DNA of 64,000 bases from Methanosarcina sp. ERenArc_MAG2 (GCA_023955635.1 JAMXHR010000001.1:248001-312000); one strand, 5' to 3'. Shown: positions 39,945 to 48,428, counted from the first letter of the stretch. The notes: generated from the letters alone by a model not told the origin. Translations and numbers: made by a program.

Positions 39945-40615
39945 TACCTGAAGCCACCCTTATTATTAGATAGGATGTGTATGTCCACAAAATTGTAGGG
40001 GGGCCATGGGCCACTGTACTTAAATTTATAATCTTTGTAGTCGAGTTTAAGCTCTTCAACCTCATCTGAAAAAGCCTGGACTTTTTCCTTTTCTACAAGA
40101 TAAGAAGTATTCATCAAAAGGCGGGAACTGAAAAGGTTAAGACTCTTCGAATGAGAAGTTATTTTCCCGAGCCTTTCAATTGACTCGGCTTTACATTGTT
40201 CTATTTTTTGATTGTCTTGCCCACCATCCCTTGGCAAAACAATTTTTATCCCGAGTTCAACTTTATTATCCACGAGTGCGATTGTTTTTTTAATAGCTTT
40301 TTTCCCGGCTCGCATGGAAAAATCTATCAATTTTTTATTTTTGAAGACCATTCCGTACGCCATCGGGATAACACTATACTGTTTCATTACTTCATTGACA
40401 ACATTTTGATGGGTTATTATTTCCTCTTCATTGTCTATCTCATATTTCTTAAAGGGTTCACTGCTTACCACAGGGTAAAAATCCGCGCAATCCAGTGTAT
40501 ATACCTCGTGTCCCTGAAAACCTATATTACCAAAATTTATAGTCTCCTTTTGGGATTTGATTATACAATAGACATATTTACTATTTTCAGGAGCGCTCTT
40601 CATCGAATATCCCAT
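39944..40615 (-). CDS. gvpF: Gas-vesicle protein GvpF (GvpF/L family)
   Basis: The 223-residue protein starts YVYCIIKSQKETINFGNIGF, has the conserved VIPMAYGMVFKNKK middle, and ends with the family hallmark FKYSGPWPPYNFVDI. GvpF is a minor vesicle protein that binds GvpA and helps start assembly. It is the first gene of the F-G-I-J-H-K-L-M run. The frame is intact. MGYSMKS could start at either Met. Confidence 0.9.
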   Translation of the reverse strand: MGYSMKSAPENSKYVYCIIKSQKETINFGNIGFQGHEVYTLDCADFYPVVSSEPFKKYEIDNEEEIITHQNVVNEVMKQYSVIPMAYGMVFKNKKLIDFSMRAGKKAIKKTIALVDNKVELGIKIVLPRDGGQDNQKIEQCKAESIERLGKITSHSKSLNLFSSRLLMNTSYLVEKEKVQAFSDEVEELKLDYKDYKFKYSGPWPPYNFVDIHILSNNKGGFR

Positions 40616-40864
40616 TCCAACTTCTTAAAGCAGTTTACTTTTTAATATTTATTCAAAACTTCATTTGCTGTACCTACCGGAATTTAATCTACGGCAAGCC
40701 CTCATCATACAGAAATATCTGTGAACTGCATCAAGAATTTTCAATCTTGCACATGAACTTGCTTATTATAAAAGAGAACATTGTATGCCCATATGTTCTT
40801 TAACAAATCGTCCTATTGTAGCATATTCATTAAGGTTTAGCGGCGATTATATTGAGATTTTATT

Positions 40865-41164
40865 TTAGTTCTCGTCCTCTATGAACATATCACATCTGCG
40901 CCGCATTCCTATTTTATTATAGTTTATAATCTCCATATTTGAGTTAAGTTTCATTTCATAGATGCTCAGTATATCCTGTGTATCGGGAATTGATTTTCGT
41001 TCAAGGACCTCAACCAGGAGTTTAAAGATATCCTCTTCTCGGGACATACTTACAACTCCCTCCGCTTTCTTTCTAGTAATGCTTTCAATCACTAAAATCG
41101 CTTTATCAAGGTATTCAACCAATGAAATCGTTTTTATTCCATCTTCTTTAGCATGAGTGTTCAT
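40865..41164 (-). CDS. gvpO: Gas-vesicle protein GvpO
   Basis: The 99-residue protein's C-terminal half, EVLERKSIPDTQDILSIYEM followed by LNSNMEIINYNKIGMRRR, matches the GvpO pattern (E-x-x-R-I-P-D-T-x-D-x-L-x-x-Y-E-V...L-x-x-Y-x-R). In haloarchaea GvpO is essential for vesicle formation and affects gvpA expression. It follows gvpN after 530 bases that hold a MITE, so a separate promoter is likely. The gap of 249 bases to gvpF has no gene. Confidence 0.8.
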   Translation of the reverse strand: MNTHAKEDGIKTISLVEYLDKAILVIESITRKKAEGVVSMSREEDIFKLLVEVLERKSIPDTQDILSIYEMKLNSNMEIINYNKIGMRRRCDMFIEDEN

Positions 41165-41406
41165 TTCTTTTCCTTCATTTTTGTCTCGAATTTTTTCCCC
41201 ATATTTAAAGCCATAATCAATTCTCCCAAATTTTTCCTGAGCCTTTTGTCCCTGAATTTTGAATCTGTATCTAATTTTTCAGTCGAATACCTCTGTAGCT
41301 AGCTGCGAGCATGAAAACTTCCTCAAAAACTTTAAGAAATTTATGCTTAATTGATCTATTTGTCCATCGCTCTTTTGTTTGTGAAATTTTGCTGAAACTA
41401 AATCTT

Positions 41407-41567
41407 ACAGGCTGTCTCAAAACTACATTTGATTCTACAATTAGGCCAAAATCTTCTATTATAAGGTTAATTTTACCTGAATTTCGAAATAATCCCCTGT
41501 CTAAATTTAGAGTCAACAATACCCATTATCCAATTATAGAAATTAGTTGAGTTTTGAGACGGCTTGT
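41407..41567. repeat. MITE between gvpN and gvpO, TGTCTCAAAACT ends
   Basis: ACAGGCTGTCTCAAAACT (41407) is matched by the complement of ACAAGCCGTCTCAAAACT at the right end. It is about 161 bp and non-coding. Related copies are at 44484-44641 and, degenerate, at 35141-35272. It separates gvpN from gvpO. Confidence 0.7.
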
Positions 41568-41622
41568 CATTAGGTTATTGTCTTATTTTACAAAGCCTGT
41601 GGCGGTGGTGTGAACAGAACAT

Positions 41623-41659
41623 GTTGCTTGCAGAGAGGTGCGCCAGCGCAACTTTGATT
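41623..41659 (-). other. Conserved 3' element, copy after gvpN
   Basis: The minus strand reads AATCAAAGTTGCGCTGG, a variable centre, and CTGCAAGCAAC, starting 36 bases after the gvpN stop. Apart from the centre it is nearly identical to 34469-34505. GTTGC and GCAAC can pair. Confidence 0.45.
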
Positions 41660-41694
41660 GATTATGCAAGTGTTTTGAAATATTTATGCAGCTC

Positions 41695-42750
41695 TCAAAC
41701 TGATTTATTTCCGGATTTCTCTGTCTTAAGCATCGGCATTGGATCTTGTTTTTTATTAAGCTCCGAAACTGATTTATTTACGGGTTTTTCTGTCTTAAGC
41801 ACCGGCATTGGATCTTGTTTTTTATTAAGCTCCGAAACTGATTTATTTACTGGCTTCTCTGTCTTATGCAGTTCAGAATTGGAACTTATTTTTTCTGCAT
41901 TAAGCTCTGAAATAACTTCAGTTACAAGCTTCTCTTTCTTAAGCAGTTCAGCATTGGAACTTGTTTTTGTTGCAATCACATCGACAAATAATTGTTCAAA
42001 ATACTCTTTTGTATTGCCGTTCAGATTTTTCAGAGCTTTTCCAACCATTATGCCGGACCTGATTCCAGGTTTCTGGATCTCATTAATCTGATTCCTAATT
42101 TTCCGGATAACAGTTACTATTTTATTAACTTCATTCTCCGGCAGGCCTGTATGCTCTTGTACTATCTGAACCTCGGTTTCAAAACTATAGTAGTCCATAT
42201 ATATACCCACCATTCGGTCCAGCAAAGCATCCTGAGGAACATGCACCCCTGCATATTCAACCGAGTTGCTTGTCAGAATTGCCCGGAAATCCGGATGCAC
42301 TTTTATGTATTTTTCCCCACCAAACCTGGCGGGTAATTCAAGGATTCCTTCCTCAAAAACCGAGAGTAAAACATTGTTTGCAATTGGTTTTGCCCTGGAA
42401 AACTCGTTATATATGAGGGTATATCCGTATTTACATGCAGTAGCCAGAGGATTATCAATCCATTCGGGTTTTATAACGTCCGAACTTTTAAAAACATTAT
42501 GAATATAATTGTCTCTTATTGATTCCTGCTTGATTTGAGCATATCCACCTATGAGATCTTTTGTTGTAAGGGACTCATCTCCATTAACCCATATAACAGG
42601 GCGTCCAAGTTCTTTTGCAATATGTACAGCAAGACTTGTTTTTCCACAACCTGTAGGACCAATCAAGTGCACCGGATATCCGGTTTTAATCCACAATTTT
42701 ATTCTTTCACTTAATTTTTGGATCTCAGTACTATTGATAAAATACTCCAT
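41695..42750 (-). CDS. gvpN: Gas-vesicle AAA-type ATPase GvpN with repeat tail
   Basis: GvpN is a MoxR-like AAA+ ATPase that promotes vesicle growth. The Walker A motif is HLIGPTGCGKTSLAVHIA (residues 28-45), Walker B is LIYNEFSRAK, sensor 1 is RAILTSNSVEY, and LLDRMVGIYMDY is the arginine-finger region. After residue 265 there is an unusual tail of about 85 residues with a repeated unit (KTEKPVNKSVSELNKKQDPM, twice plus partial copies). The small frame upstream (42711-42923) could be a lost N-terminus if one base is missing at 42750-42752. Confidence 0.92.
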   Translation of the reverse strand: MEYFINSTEIQKLSERIKLWIKTGYPVHLIGPTGCGKTSLAVHIAKELGRPVIWVNGDESLTTKDLIGGYAQIKQESIRDNYIHNVFKSSDVIKPEWIDNPLATACKYGYTLIYNEFSRAKPIANNVLLSVFEEGILELPARFGGEKYIKVHPDFRAILTSNSVEYAGVHVPQDALLDRMVGIYMDYYSFETEVQIVQEHTGLPENEVNKIVTVIRKIRNQINEIQKPGIRSGIMVGKALKNLNGNTKEYFEQLFVDVIATKTSSNAELLKKEKLVTEVISELNAEKISSNSELHKTEKPVNKSVSELNKKQDPMPVLKTEKPVNKSVSELNKKQDPMPMLKTEKSGNKSV

Positions 42751-42923
42751 TTCAGGGACAAGATACTTTTTTCTTCAGAGCTATTTTTCAAATTGGCATT
42801 GGACAGAAGTAGTTCCTTTATAGGTTTCAGGTCGTTGTCATTTGATTCCGGTTTTGTTTCCTCTAAAGTTTTATGAATAGGTTCGCCCCTTATTATTCTC
42901 GGATGCGTTGCTTTATATTTCAT
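42711..42923 (-). CDS. Small frame before gvpN, possibly its N-terminus
   Basis: The 70 residues start MKYKATHPRIIRGEPIHKTL, with AAAGAGGAAAG just upstream as a ribosome site. The last 14 residues overlap gvpN in another frame and look like read-through. One base added at the start ATG of gvpN would join LKNSSEEKSILSLK directly to MEYFINSTEI. It is either a small gvp accessory gene or a 57-residue extension of GvpN. I cannot decide from sequence alone. Confidence 0.45.
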   Translation of the reverse strand: MKYKATHPRIIRGEPIHKTLEETKPESNDNDLKPIKELLLSNANLKNSSEEKSILSLKWSILSIVLRSKN

Positions 42924-43763
42924 TTTTCTTTCCTCTTTTGTATAATTATAATCCTCAAGATTTAGTTTTTATAATTTTATTGAGTTATTGCCTTGTGTTT
43001 TAAAGCAAAAAATTCCGGTTTTAAAGTTGAGTGAGTATAAATTTGATATTGTGATAGTGTGACAAAATAATTATATTGTAATGAATCTAAAATTTTAAAA
43101 GATCTGGTTCTCCACCGTTTCGTACGGACAATCTTTCCTTATACGGCCACCTCTTATCAATACAATTATTTATTATCCGTGTAAAATAGCGAAGAGCCAC
43201 AGATCTTTTCGAATTTGTCTTCGGTTAAGACGTGAAATATCAGAGGTGTGATTTGTATCCTCTTTAGGTTGGGGGTAAAATAATAAATTGTATATGTGGA
43301 AGCGCAAATAGGAACATAATTGGCTTGATGTAAGAGTTACACACTTGAGGAACAAAATCAGTCACAGTAGATTTTTCAAATAATGTATTATTTTAAATAA
43401 TTAAATGTTTCATATTATTGACTTCTCAGCTCAACTGCGTAAATCCTATGTACACAAGTAAAAGAGTGATTAAACTCTTTTACAGTGCAATAACATTATA
43501 TTTATAATTGGAATGTTTTCCACCAAACTTAAAGAGGATACTTTAATTTGAATGTTTACTTTGGAGTTGACAAACTCCTTAAGGGTCTATCACAAAATAA
43601 CCTCTTCAATGCTCCATTTTGTGGTTTGGCTAAATCATTCCAACCTTTCTCAAAATAATTATGCTTGATGGAGATTTATTGAATATGTTATTTTAGTGTG
43701 GATCTTAACCGAATACAAATAGATTTTTTTCTATTCTTTTCTAAATTGTTTTGCATCCGAAAG
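42924..43763. other. Intergenic region between the gvpC-like gene and gvpN
   Basis: This A/T-rich stretch of 840 bases holds no supported gene. It contains a small element at 43331-43448 with ends like those of the IS at 9585-10723. It probably also contains the promoter for the gvpN-proximal genes, but no single TATA site stands out. Confidence 0.4.
43331..43448. repeat. Short non-autonomous element with ends like the IS at 9585-10723
   Basis: TAAGAGTTACACACTTG (43331) and the complement of TAGGATTTACGCAGTTG (43432-43448) resemble the IS ends at 14 or more of 17 positions. The 118-bp interior is non-coding. No clear target duplication remains. Confidence 0.5.
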
Positions 43764-44132
43764 TTATCCATAAAATTCTTTGGTATAGAGTTCGATTTCG
43801 TTCTGGAAGCCTCTTATCTCGGACTCAAAACCACGAACTCCATCTCTCATCAAGCTTGATTTTTGCTCAAAACATTTGATTTTTTCATCTACTCCTTTCA
43901 TGATCTCTTCAACTCCAGATTGGACCTTAATGACTTTTTCCTTGTTCTCCAACTGAAGCTGTATTATTGCAGAATTAATCTCTGATACTGCATTTTTCTG
44001 TTCGAGTGCCTTAGCACTTATATCTCTGTTTAGATCAGCAACGCTTTTGTGCATGTTTTTGACTTCCTTTTCTATGCATACCTTTTTCTGGATTATTTTC
44101 TGCATTTTTGCAGATACACTGTTGTTATTCAT
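43764..44132 (-). CDS. Helical repeat protein in the gvpC position, candidate GvpC
   Basis: The 122-residue protein is wholly helical and highly charged. About three loose repeats are visible: SVADLNRDISAKALEQKNAV, SGVEEIMKGVDEKIKCFEQK and FESEIRGFQNEIELYTKEFY. Haloarchaeal GvpC, which binds the outside of the vesicle and stiffens it, has helical repeats of similar form, one of which also ends in FYG as this protein does. It also lies between gvpA and gvpN, as gvpC does in the A-C-N-O order. I propose a short GvpC; proof is lacking. Confidence 0.6.
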   Translation of the reverse strand: MNNNSVSAKMQKIIQKKVCIEKEVKNMHKSVADLNRDISAKALEQKNAVSEINSAIIQLQLENKEKVIKVQSGVEEIMKGVDEKIKCFEQKSSLMRDGVRGFESEIRGFQNEIELYTKEFYG

Positions 44133-44175
44133 AATTTACACATATAATTGGAATTTATATCCGAATTGCAATAAT

Positions 44176-44460
44176 GACTCTTTTCCTAAATCTAGTGATT
44201 TTTTTTGTTTTTTAACCCAAATTTGACCGAAGCATACATCTTATTACGTATAACTGGTCTTCACTGTCAAATTTGGGTTTTAATTGAGATATTGAATTTA
44301 CAAAAATAATTCTGCTCTTAATCAAACTTAATATTCAACATCTTCCGACATCAATTTATATATGGTGTTCAATAATAGGTGGTGTTCAACAATTTGTAAT
44401 CAGTTTTAAAATCTAGTGATTTTTAATTTTATGTTCATCACTAGATTTTGGAATTGAGTC
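44176..44460. repeat. MITE-like element, second copy of the CAAAATCTAGTGAT family
   Basis: The ends are GACTC...AAATCTAGTGAT (44176) and the complement of GACTC...CAAAATCTAGTGAT (ending 44460). It carries the same internal hairpin as 15379-15577. The flanks GCAATAAT and ATAATAAT agree at 6 of 8 bases, a decayed target duplication. It is 285 bp, longer than the other copy because of a different middle. Confidence 0.7.
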
Positions 44461-44483
44461 ATAATAATCCAAATATAATACGA

Positions 44484-44641
44484 ACAGACTGTCTCAAAAC
44501 TACATTTGATTTTACAATTGGAATAAAGCATTCTTTTATAAGGTTAATTTATACATGAATTTCGGAATAATTTCCCATCTGAATTTAAGGTTAATAATGC
44601 CCATCCAATTATCGAAATTAGTCGAGTTTTGACACAACCTT
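44484..44641. repeat. MITE, TGTCTCAAAACT family, next to gvpA
   Basis: It begins ACAGACTGTCTCAAAACT and ends with the complement of AGGTTGTGTCAAAACT. It aligns along its length with 41407-41567. It lies 21 bases after the stop codon of the last gvpA copy, so the end of that transcript may be formed in it. Confidence 0.65.
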
Positions 44642-44662
44642 TTTTGTTAATTTTTTTAGAAA

Positions 44663-44893
44663 TTATGCTGCAATCGCTGGTTTTTCTTCATTTGCAGCAA
44701 TTTCAATCTTTGTAATTTCTTCTGCATAGTGCAGGAAGGTGTCAACGGATGCAACAACTACCCTTGCCTGAATGGCCAGGATTTCAATGCCAACAAGTGA
44801 GACTCTTGCCCATACGTCAACAACTATACCTTTATCGAGGATCCTGTCGAGCACTTCTGCTAGACTGGAACTGTCTGGACTCTGTGATACCAT
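44663..44893 (-). CDS. gvpA: Gas-vesicle structural protein GvpA, copy 4
   Basis: GvpA is the main shell protein whose ribs form the gas vesicle. There are 76 residues from ATG 44893 ([20 protein letters not shown]), with the core [20 protein letters not shown] and the conserved second helix. An upstream GTG would add three residues, but GAGAGTG is better spaced for the ATG. The protein is identical to copy 3. It is the last of four tandem copies. Confidence 0.95.
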   Translation of the reverse strand: MVSQSPDSSSLAEVLDRILDKGIVVDVWARVSLVGIEILAIQARVVVASVDTFLHYAEEITKIEIAANEEKPAIAA

Positions 44894-44930
44894 TTTTAAC
44901 ACTCTCTCTTTTTGTTAATTCCTTAGAAAA

Positions 44931-45161
44931 TTATGCCGCAATCGCTGGTTTTTCTTCATTTGCAGCAATTTCAATCTTTGTAATTTCTTCTGCATAGTGC
45001 AGGAAGGTGTCAACGGATGCAACAACTACCCTTGCCTGAATGGCCAGGATTTCAATGCCAACAAGTGAAACTCTTGCCCATACGTCAACAACTATACCTT
45101 TATCGAGGATCCTGTCGAGCACTTCTGCTAGACTGGAACTGTCTGGACTCTGTGATACCAT
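44931..45161 (-). CDS. gvpA: Gas-vesicle structural protein GvpA, copy 3
   Basis: The 76-residue protein is identical in sequence to copy 4, with one silent GAG/GAA-type difference in the gene (forward position 45069). The spacer with its GAGAGAGTG ribosome site is also nearly identical to the other copies. The tandem arrangement with 268-269 base spacing suggests repeated unequal exchange or gene conversion. Confidence 0.95.
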   Translation of the reverse strand: MVSQSPDSSSLAEVLDRILDKGIVVDVWARVSLVGIEILAIQARVVVASVDTFLHYAEEITKIEIAANEEKPAIAA

Positions 45162-45199
45162 TTTTAACACTCTCTCTTTTTTGTTAATTTCTTAGAAAA

Positions 45200-45430
45200 T
45201 TATGCCGCAATAGCTGTTTTTTCTTCATTTGCAGCAATTTCAATCTTTGTAATTTCTTCTGCATAGTGCAGGAAGGTGTCAACGGATGCAACAACTACCC
45301 TTGCCTGAATGGCCAGGATTTCAATGCCAACAAGTGAGACTCTTGCCCATACGTCAACAACTATACCTTTATCGAGGATCCTGTCGAGCACTTCTGCTAG
45401 ACTGGAACTGTCTGGACTCTGTGATACCAT
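45200..45430 (-). CDS. gvpA: Gas-vesicle structural protein GvpA, copy 2
   Basis: The 76-residue protein differs from copies 3 and 4 only near the C-terminus (EEKTAIAA instead of EEKPAIAA). The core shell-forming region is the same. Being close to the promoter, it should be strongly expressed. Confidence 0.95.
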   Translation of the reverse strand: MVSQSPDSSSLAEVLDRILDKGIVVDVWARVSLVGIEILAIQARVVVASVDTFLHYAEEITKIEIAANEEKTAIAA

Positions 45431-45468
45431 TTTTAACACTCTCTCTTTTTTGTTAATTTCTTAGAAAA

Positions 45469-45699
45469 TTATGCTGCAATCGCTGGTTTTTCTTCATTTG
45501 CAGCGATTTCAATCTTTGTAATTTCTTCTGCATAGTGCAGGAAGGTGTCAACGGATGCAACAACTACCCTTGCCTGAATGGTCAGAAGTTCAATACCAAC
45601 AAGTGAGACTCTTGCCCATACGTCAACAACTATACCTTTATCGAGGATCCTGTCGAGCACTTCTGCTAGACTGGAACTGTCTGGACTTTGTGATACCAT
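45469..45699 (-). CDS. gvpA: Gas-vesicle structural protein GvpA, copy 1
   Basis: This is the first copy in the transcript, 76 residues. It differs from the other copies at two core positions ([13 protein letters not shown] instead of [13 protein letters not shown]). Its upstream sequence is unique, lacking the spacer shared by the others, and gives ATGGTGAATAG before the ATG. It may have been the template for the later copies. Confidence 0.95.
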   Translation of the reverse strand: MVSQSPDSSSLAEVLDRILDKGIVVDVWARVSLVGIELLTIQARVVVASVDTFLHYAEEITKIEIAANEEKPAIAA

Positions 45700-46585
45700 T
45701 ATCTATTCACCATCTAAATTTTAGAGATTTGTGAGTTCTAGCGGGACTTTTTGATCTCTTCTGGGATTGACATAATTTAGCATCAATTATACTGGAAGTT
45801 AGCCGCAATAGATCAAAAAATCCAATAAGATAAACCTTCACGCTTCTTAAACTCAACAATATTTTTTCTTTTTATACAGTGTAAACCCATCACGGCATCC
45901 TCTAATATTATCTAACTTCTTTATATACTTTGGTATATTATATTTTTTGCTTTAAAAAATTCATTAAATTAATGTATTAAGTTTTCTTCAAAAATATGTT
46001 AAATTAATAGACTAAATTTTGTTTCAAAAAAAAATATCCTCTTCAAAATTGTATGGAAAAGGTAGTGTCGCAAATTTGCTGTAAATTCAAAACTAAGTTT
46101 TTGTCAATTGTGGATAAAATTGATCTTACGATATCGAATTTTTTTACCCTATCATTTTTGGGGATTTATAATTTTACATAAAATTGGGTATACTACCTAC
46201 ATTTTAGTTTATCGAAAATTTATATCAAGAATAAATCAAGCGTTATGCTTATGATTTATTCAATTGCAGAATAGAAGTTGAGGACAAAATTAGAATAAAA
46301 AAATGAAACGGTTCCAGATCAAAAAGGAAAACAACAAAAAGGCCCATAAGAGGGTGGATATTTTTCAATTTTCAGGGATTACAGAACTTATAAATCAAAA
46401 AGAAGAGTAAATATAGTCAGAAATCTTGAGAGATATCTCTAAAAAATATCTACCTATAAGTATGTTAACCTGCCGAATGCAAGTTTGAAAAATATTCCTC
46501 TGGAAGAGGATGTGAGTGAAAGGAACCACAGGAAGACTCCTGCGGTTCGGGTTGAAAAATGAATTAAATTAATTCTTGAAGCGGA
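45700..46585. other. Long A/T-rich region upstream of gvpA
   Basis: It contains the probable gvpA promoter and a long leader of about 200 bases. Further right it has no gene. GGTAGTGTCGCAAA at 46059 resembles the end of the small inverted-repeat element at 51866, and AACCTGCCGAATGC at 46470 resembles the end of the MITE at 11013. Both are too short to call as elements. Confidence 0.4.
45918..45931 (-). promoter_or_regulatory. Probable gvpA promoter (TATA box)
   Basis: The minus strand reads CCAAAGTATATAAAGA, a good BRE plus TATA pair, about 220 bases before the first gvpA start. A second candidate, CACTGTATAAAAAG (45869-45882), is closer. The leader between contains no open frame. Control by the PadR-type protein is possible but not shown. 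Confidence 0.45.
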
Positions 46586-46735
46586 TTATTTCTTGAATTC
46601 GGTATAGCCGCACTTTCCGCAGGCAAGGCGGTTTTTGTGTTCGGCAAGAAATACACCGGGTCCGCATCTAGGACAGAACTGTTTGAGTCTGGTTACGGAG
46701 TCGCCCTGGACTTTGTAGTAATCTTTTACTGCCAT
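46586..46735 (-). CDS. rps27ae: Ribosomal protein S27ae
   Basis: The 49-residue small-subunit protein has a four-cysteine zinc finger: [22 protein letters not shown] (CxxC...CxxC). It begins [20 protein letters not shown] and ends GYTEFKK. It is the last gene of the information-processing operon, just downstream of S24e, as usual in archaea. It is too short for common gene-length cut-offs but unmistakable. Confidence 0.95.
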   Translation of the reverse strand: MAVKDYYKVQGDSVTRLKQFCPRCGPGVFLAEHKNRLACGKCGYTEFKK

Positions 46736-46756
46736 GTATATGCACCTCTATAAGGC

Positions 46757-47062
46757 TTAAGCCTCTTCTCCCTCAGTTTCTGCTCCCGGGGCAGGGTTTC
46801 TCTTCAGGACATATTCAAGCTCTACTTCTTTCATGCGGTTTGCATCTTCGTAGAGTTTGGCATAGCCCTTGCCTTCCTGCATACCGTATTCTGTTTTGAT
46901 TCTCTGGATTACGAGCAGCTCAAGCGGGGCATTCAACATTGCAGCGAGTTTATTTCTGATGTCACTTCTGGAAGGAGTCGAACCTTCATATTTCACTATG
47001 AAATCCAGTTCCCTTCTGTTTAAAAGTGCATTTTTCTTGTCTTTAAGGATCTTTATGTCCAT
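46757..47062 (-). CDS. rps24e: Ribosomal protein S24e
   Basis: The 101-residue protein starts [20 protein letters not shown], with [16 protein letters not shown] and [20 protein letters not shown], the family's conserved blocks. It is a small ribosomal subunit protein of archaea and eukaryotes. It lies between the dephospho-CoA kinase and S27ae genes, all on the minus strand. Confidence 0.95.
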   Translation of the reverse strand: MDIKILKDKKNALLNRRELDFIVKYEGSTPSRSDIRNKLAAMLNAPLELLVIQRIKTEYGMQEGKGYAKLYEDANRMKEVELEYVLKRNPAPGAETEGEEA

Positions 47063-47131
47063 CTAAAATTCTCCGTATCTTATCCAATTCATAATTCTGA
47101 TTTTTATTGATGAGCTTCTCAAAGAGGGCCC

Positions 47132-47629
47132 TTATTTCCCTTTTTTCTCCTCAGTGACCTTTACAAAGACCACGCCTTCATCGGGCTGTCCGTACAGGAC
47201 GACAGCATCGAGAGGAGCTAGAAGGATCACAGGAAGTGTTGCCAGGTCCTCTTCTCCCCTTACAAAAATCCGAAGAGGCTTTTCGGAGGCAAACGCTTCA
47301 CAAAGGGTTTTTATCAACTCATCGGTAATAATCCCTGCAGGGTTGTCCACAGATACTTCTTCGTAGACCTTGTCCATATTACGGGCCGACACATGTGTGG
47401 ATACTGGTTTCCTTTTGGTGCGGTTGTCCACAATACAGATGTCCGGAAAAATGCCGGCTTCGAGCAGGTGGAAGGTAGTAACATCCCCTACGGATATAAG
47501 TTTTGTGGAGCCTGTAAGCTCCCCTACAAACTTTTCTATAGTATCCCTGCCCTTTCCCCTGTAGAGTATACCCAGGGGTTTTTTCATAAGTGGGCGAAGT
47601 TCTCTCGGAAGCTCTATATGAACACTCAA
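47132..47629 (-). CDS. GTP-dependent dephospho-CoA kinase
   Basis: The 165-residue DUF359 protein carries out the last step of archaeal CoA synthesis using GTP. Conserved segments are LISVGDVTTFHLLEAGIFPD, CIVDNRTKRKP, DNPAGIITDELI and RIFVRGEEDLATLPVILLAP; the acidic residues in these match those reported as important in the family. It starts two bases after the spt4 stop region, so it is co-transcribed. Confidence 0.9.
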   Translation of the reverse strand: MSVHIELPRELRPLMKKPLGILYRGKGRDTIEKFVGELTGSTKLISVGDVTTFHLLEAGIFPDICIVDNRTKRKPVSTHVSARNMDKVYEEVSVDNPAGIITDELIKTLCEAFASEKPLRIFVRGEEDLATLPVILLAPLDAVVLYGQPDEGVVFVKVTEEKKGK

Positions 47630-47630
47630 C

Positions 47631-47816
47631 TCAGCGCACCTTCAGGGCAAATTTATCCGAAATGTCAACCCCAAGTTTTTTTGCTATTTCTGAGCGTTCA
47701 GCATCCAGAATAATTACAAGCCCATTCCATTCCTCTGCAAGGTCCGAAGTCCCGCAAATCGGGCAGTTTTGCCCTTCAAGAACTCTCATGCAGTGTCGAC
47801 ATGCTTTTTCTGCCAT
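47631..47816 (-). CDS. spt4: Transcription elongation factor Spt4
   Basis: The 61-residue zinc protein (CRHC and CPICGT) pairs with Spt5 to keep RNA polymerase processive. EEWNGLVIILDAERSEIAKK and the final KFALKVR are typical. It has also been called RpoE''. It follows rpo7, the standard archaeal order. Confidence 0.95.
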   Translation of the reverse strand: MAEKACRHCMRVLEGQNCPICGTSDLAEEWNGLVIILDAERSEIAKKLGVDISDKFALKVR

Positions 47817-47842
47817 TGTAAATTCCCTTCTTTATATTTCGT

Positions 47843-48426
47843 TCAGGCAGTTTCTTCAGTTCCAACTTCTTGAGGCTGCTTCTTTTTACGGGCTTCTTCG
47901 AGCCACTGCAACTTTCCAAGAGCAGTCTGACGCATGGTAAGGCCTATTTTGCTTTCTTTGGGTTCCCGTTCGTTAATGCTTACAGCAACAACCCGGGCTC
48001 TTACATGATCCCCTTCTGCAATGGACTTACCTCCTGTTTTTGCCACAAGCCTTGCGTTTTTGGCATCATATGACATAAAATCATCAGTGATCTGGCTGAC
48101 GTGAAGTAATCCGTCCATCGGCCCCATTCCTACGAAAACTCCGAAACCGACAGCTTCGACTACTTCGCCTTCAATAATTTCCTGGAGCTCAGGCACAAAC
48201 ATTACTGCTTCGAATGTCACATCGTAGTATACTGCCCCGTCTCCTACGAGAATGTGCCCTTCCCCTATCTCGTCGATCTTGCAAATCGCGACGAGGGAAC
48301 CAAGTTTTTTGTCAACCTGCCCCTCAAGTTTTTCTCTTAACGCGTTTTTAACAGTAGGCATCACTTCTTCCCTAAAAGGGTAGGAGGGATACGGACCGTA
48401 TCAACGAGTTTCATCATTTTATACAT
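47843..48426 (-). CDS. rpo7: RNA polymerase subunit Rpo7 (RpoE'), one frameshift
   Basis: Rpo7 forms the polymerase stalk with Rpo4. The N-terminus from ATG 48426 (MYKMMKLVDTVRIPPTLLG) is in a different frame from the rest (VMPTVKNALREKLEGQVDKK, then the S1-type RNA-binding domain GVFVGMGPMDGLLHVSQITD). One extra C at 48370-48372 joins them as PTLLGEEVMPTV. The protein is then 194 residues, which is normal. Archaea need this subunit, and there is normally one copy, so the break is almost certainly an error in the sequence. Confidence 0.93.
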
Positions 48427-48428
48427 CT

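Noticed and set aside
41564-42091. Plus-strand open frame of 175 residues with internal repeats
   Set aside because: It is the antisense of the GvpN repeat tail; the repeats come from gvpN, and gvpN has clear ATPase motifs.
44663-45699. Regularly spaced repeats that might suggest a CRISPR array
   Set aside because: The repeat unit is 268-269 bases and encodes GvpA; there are no short repeats with unique spacers anywhere in the window.
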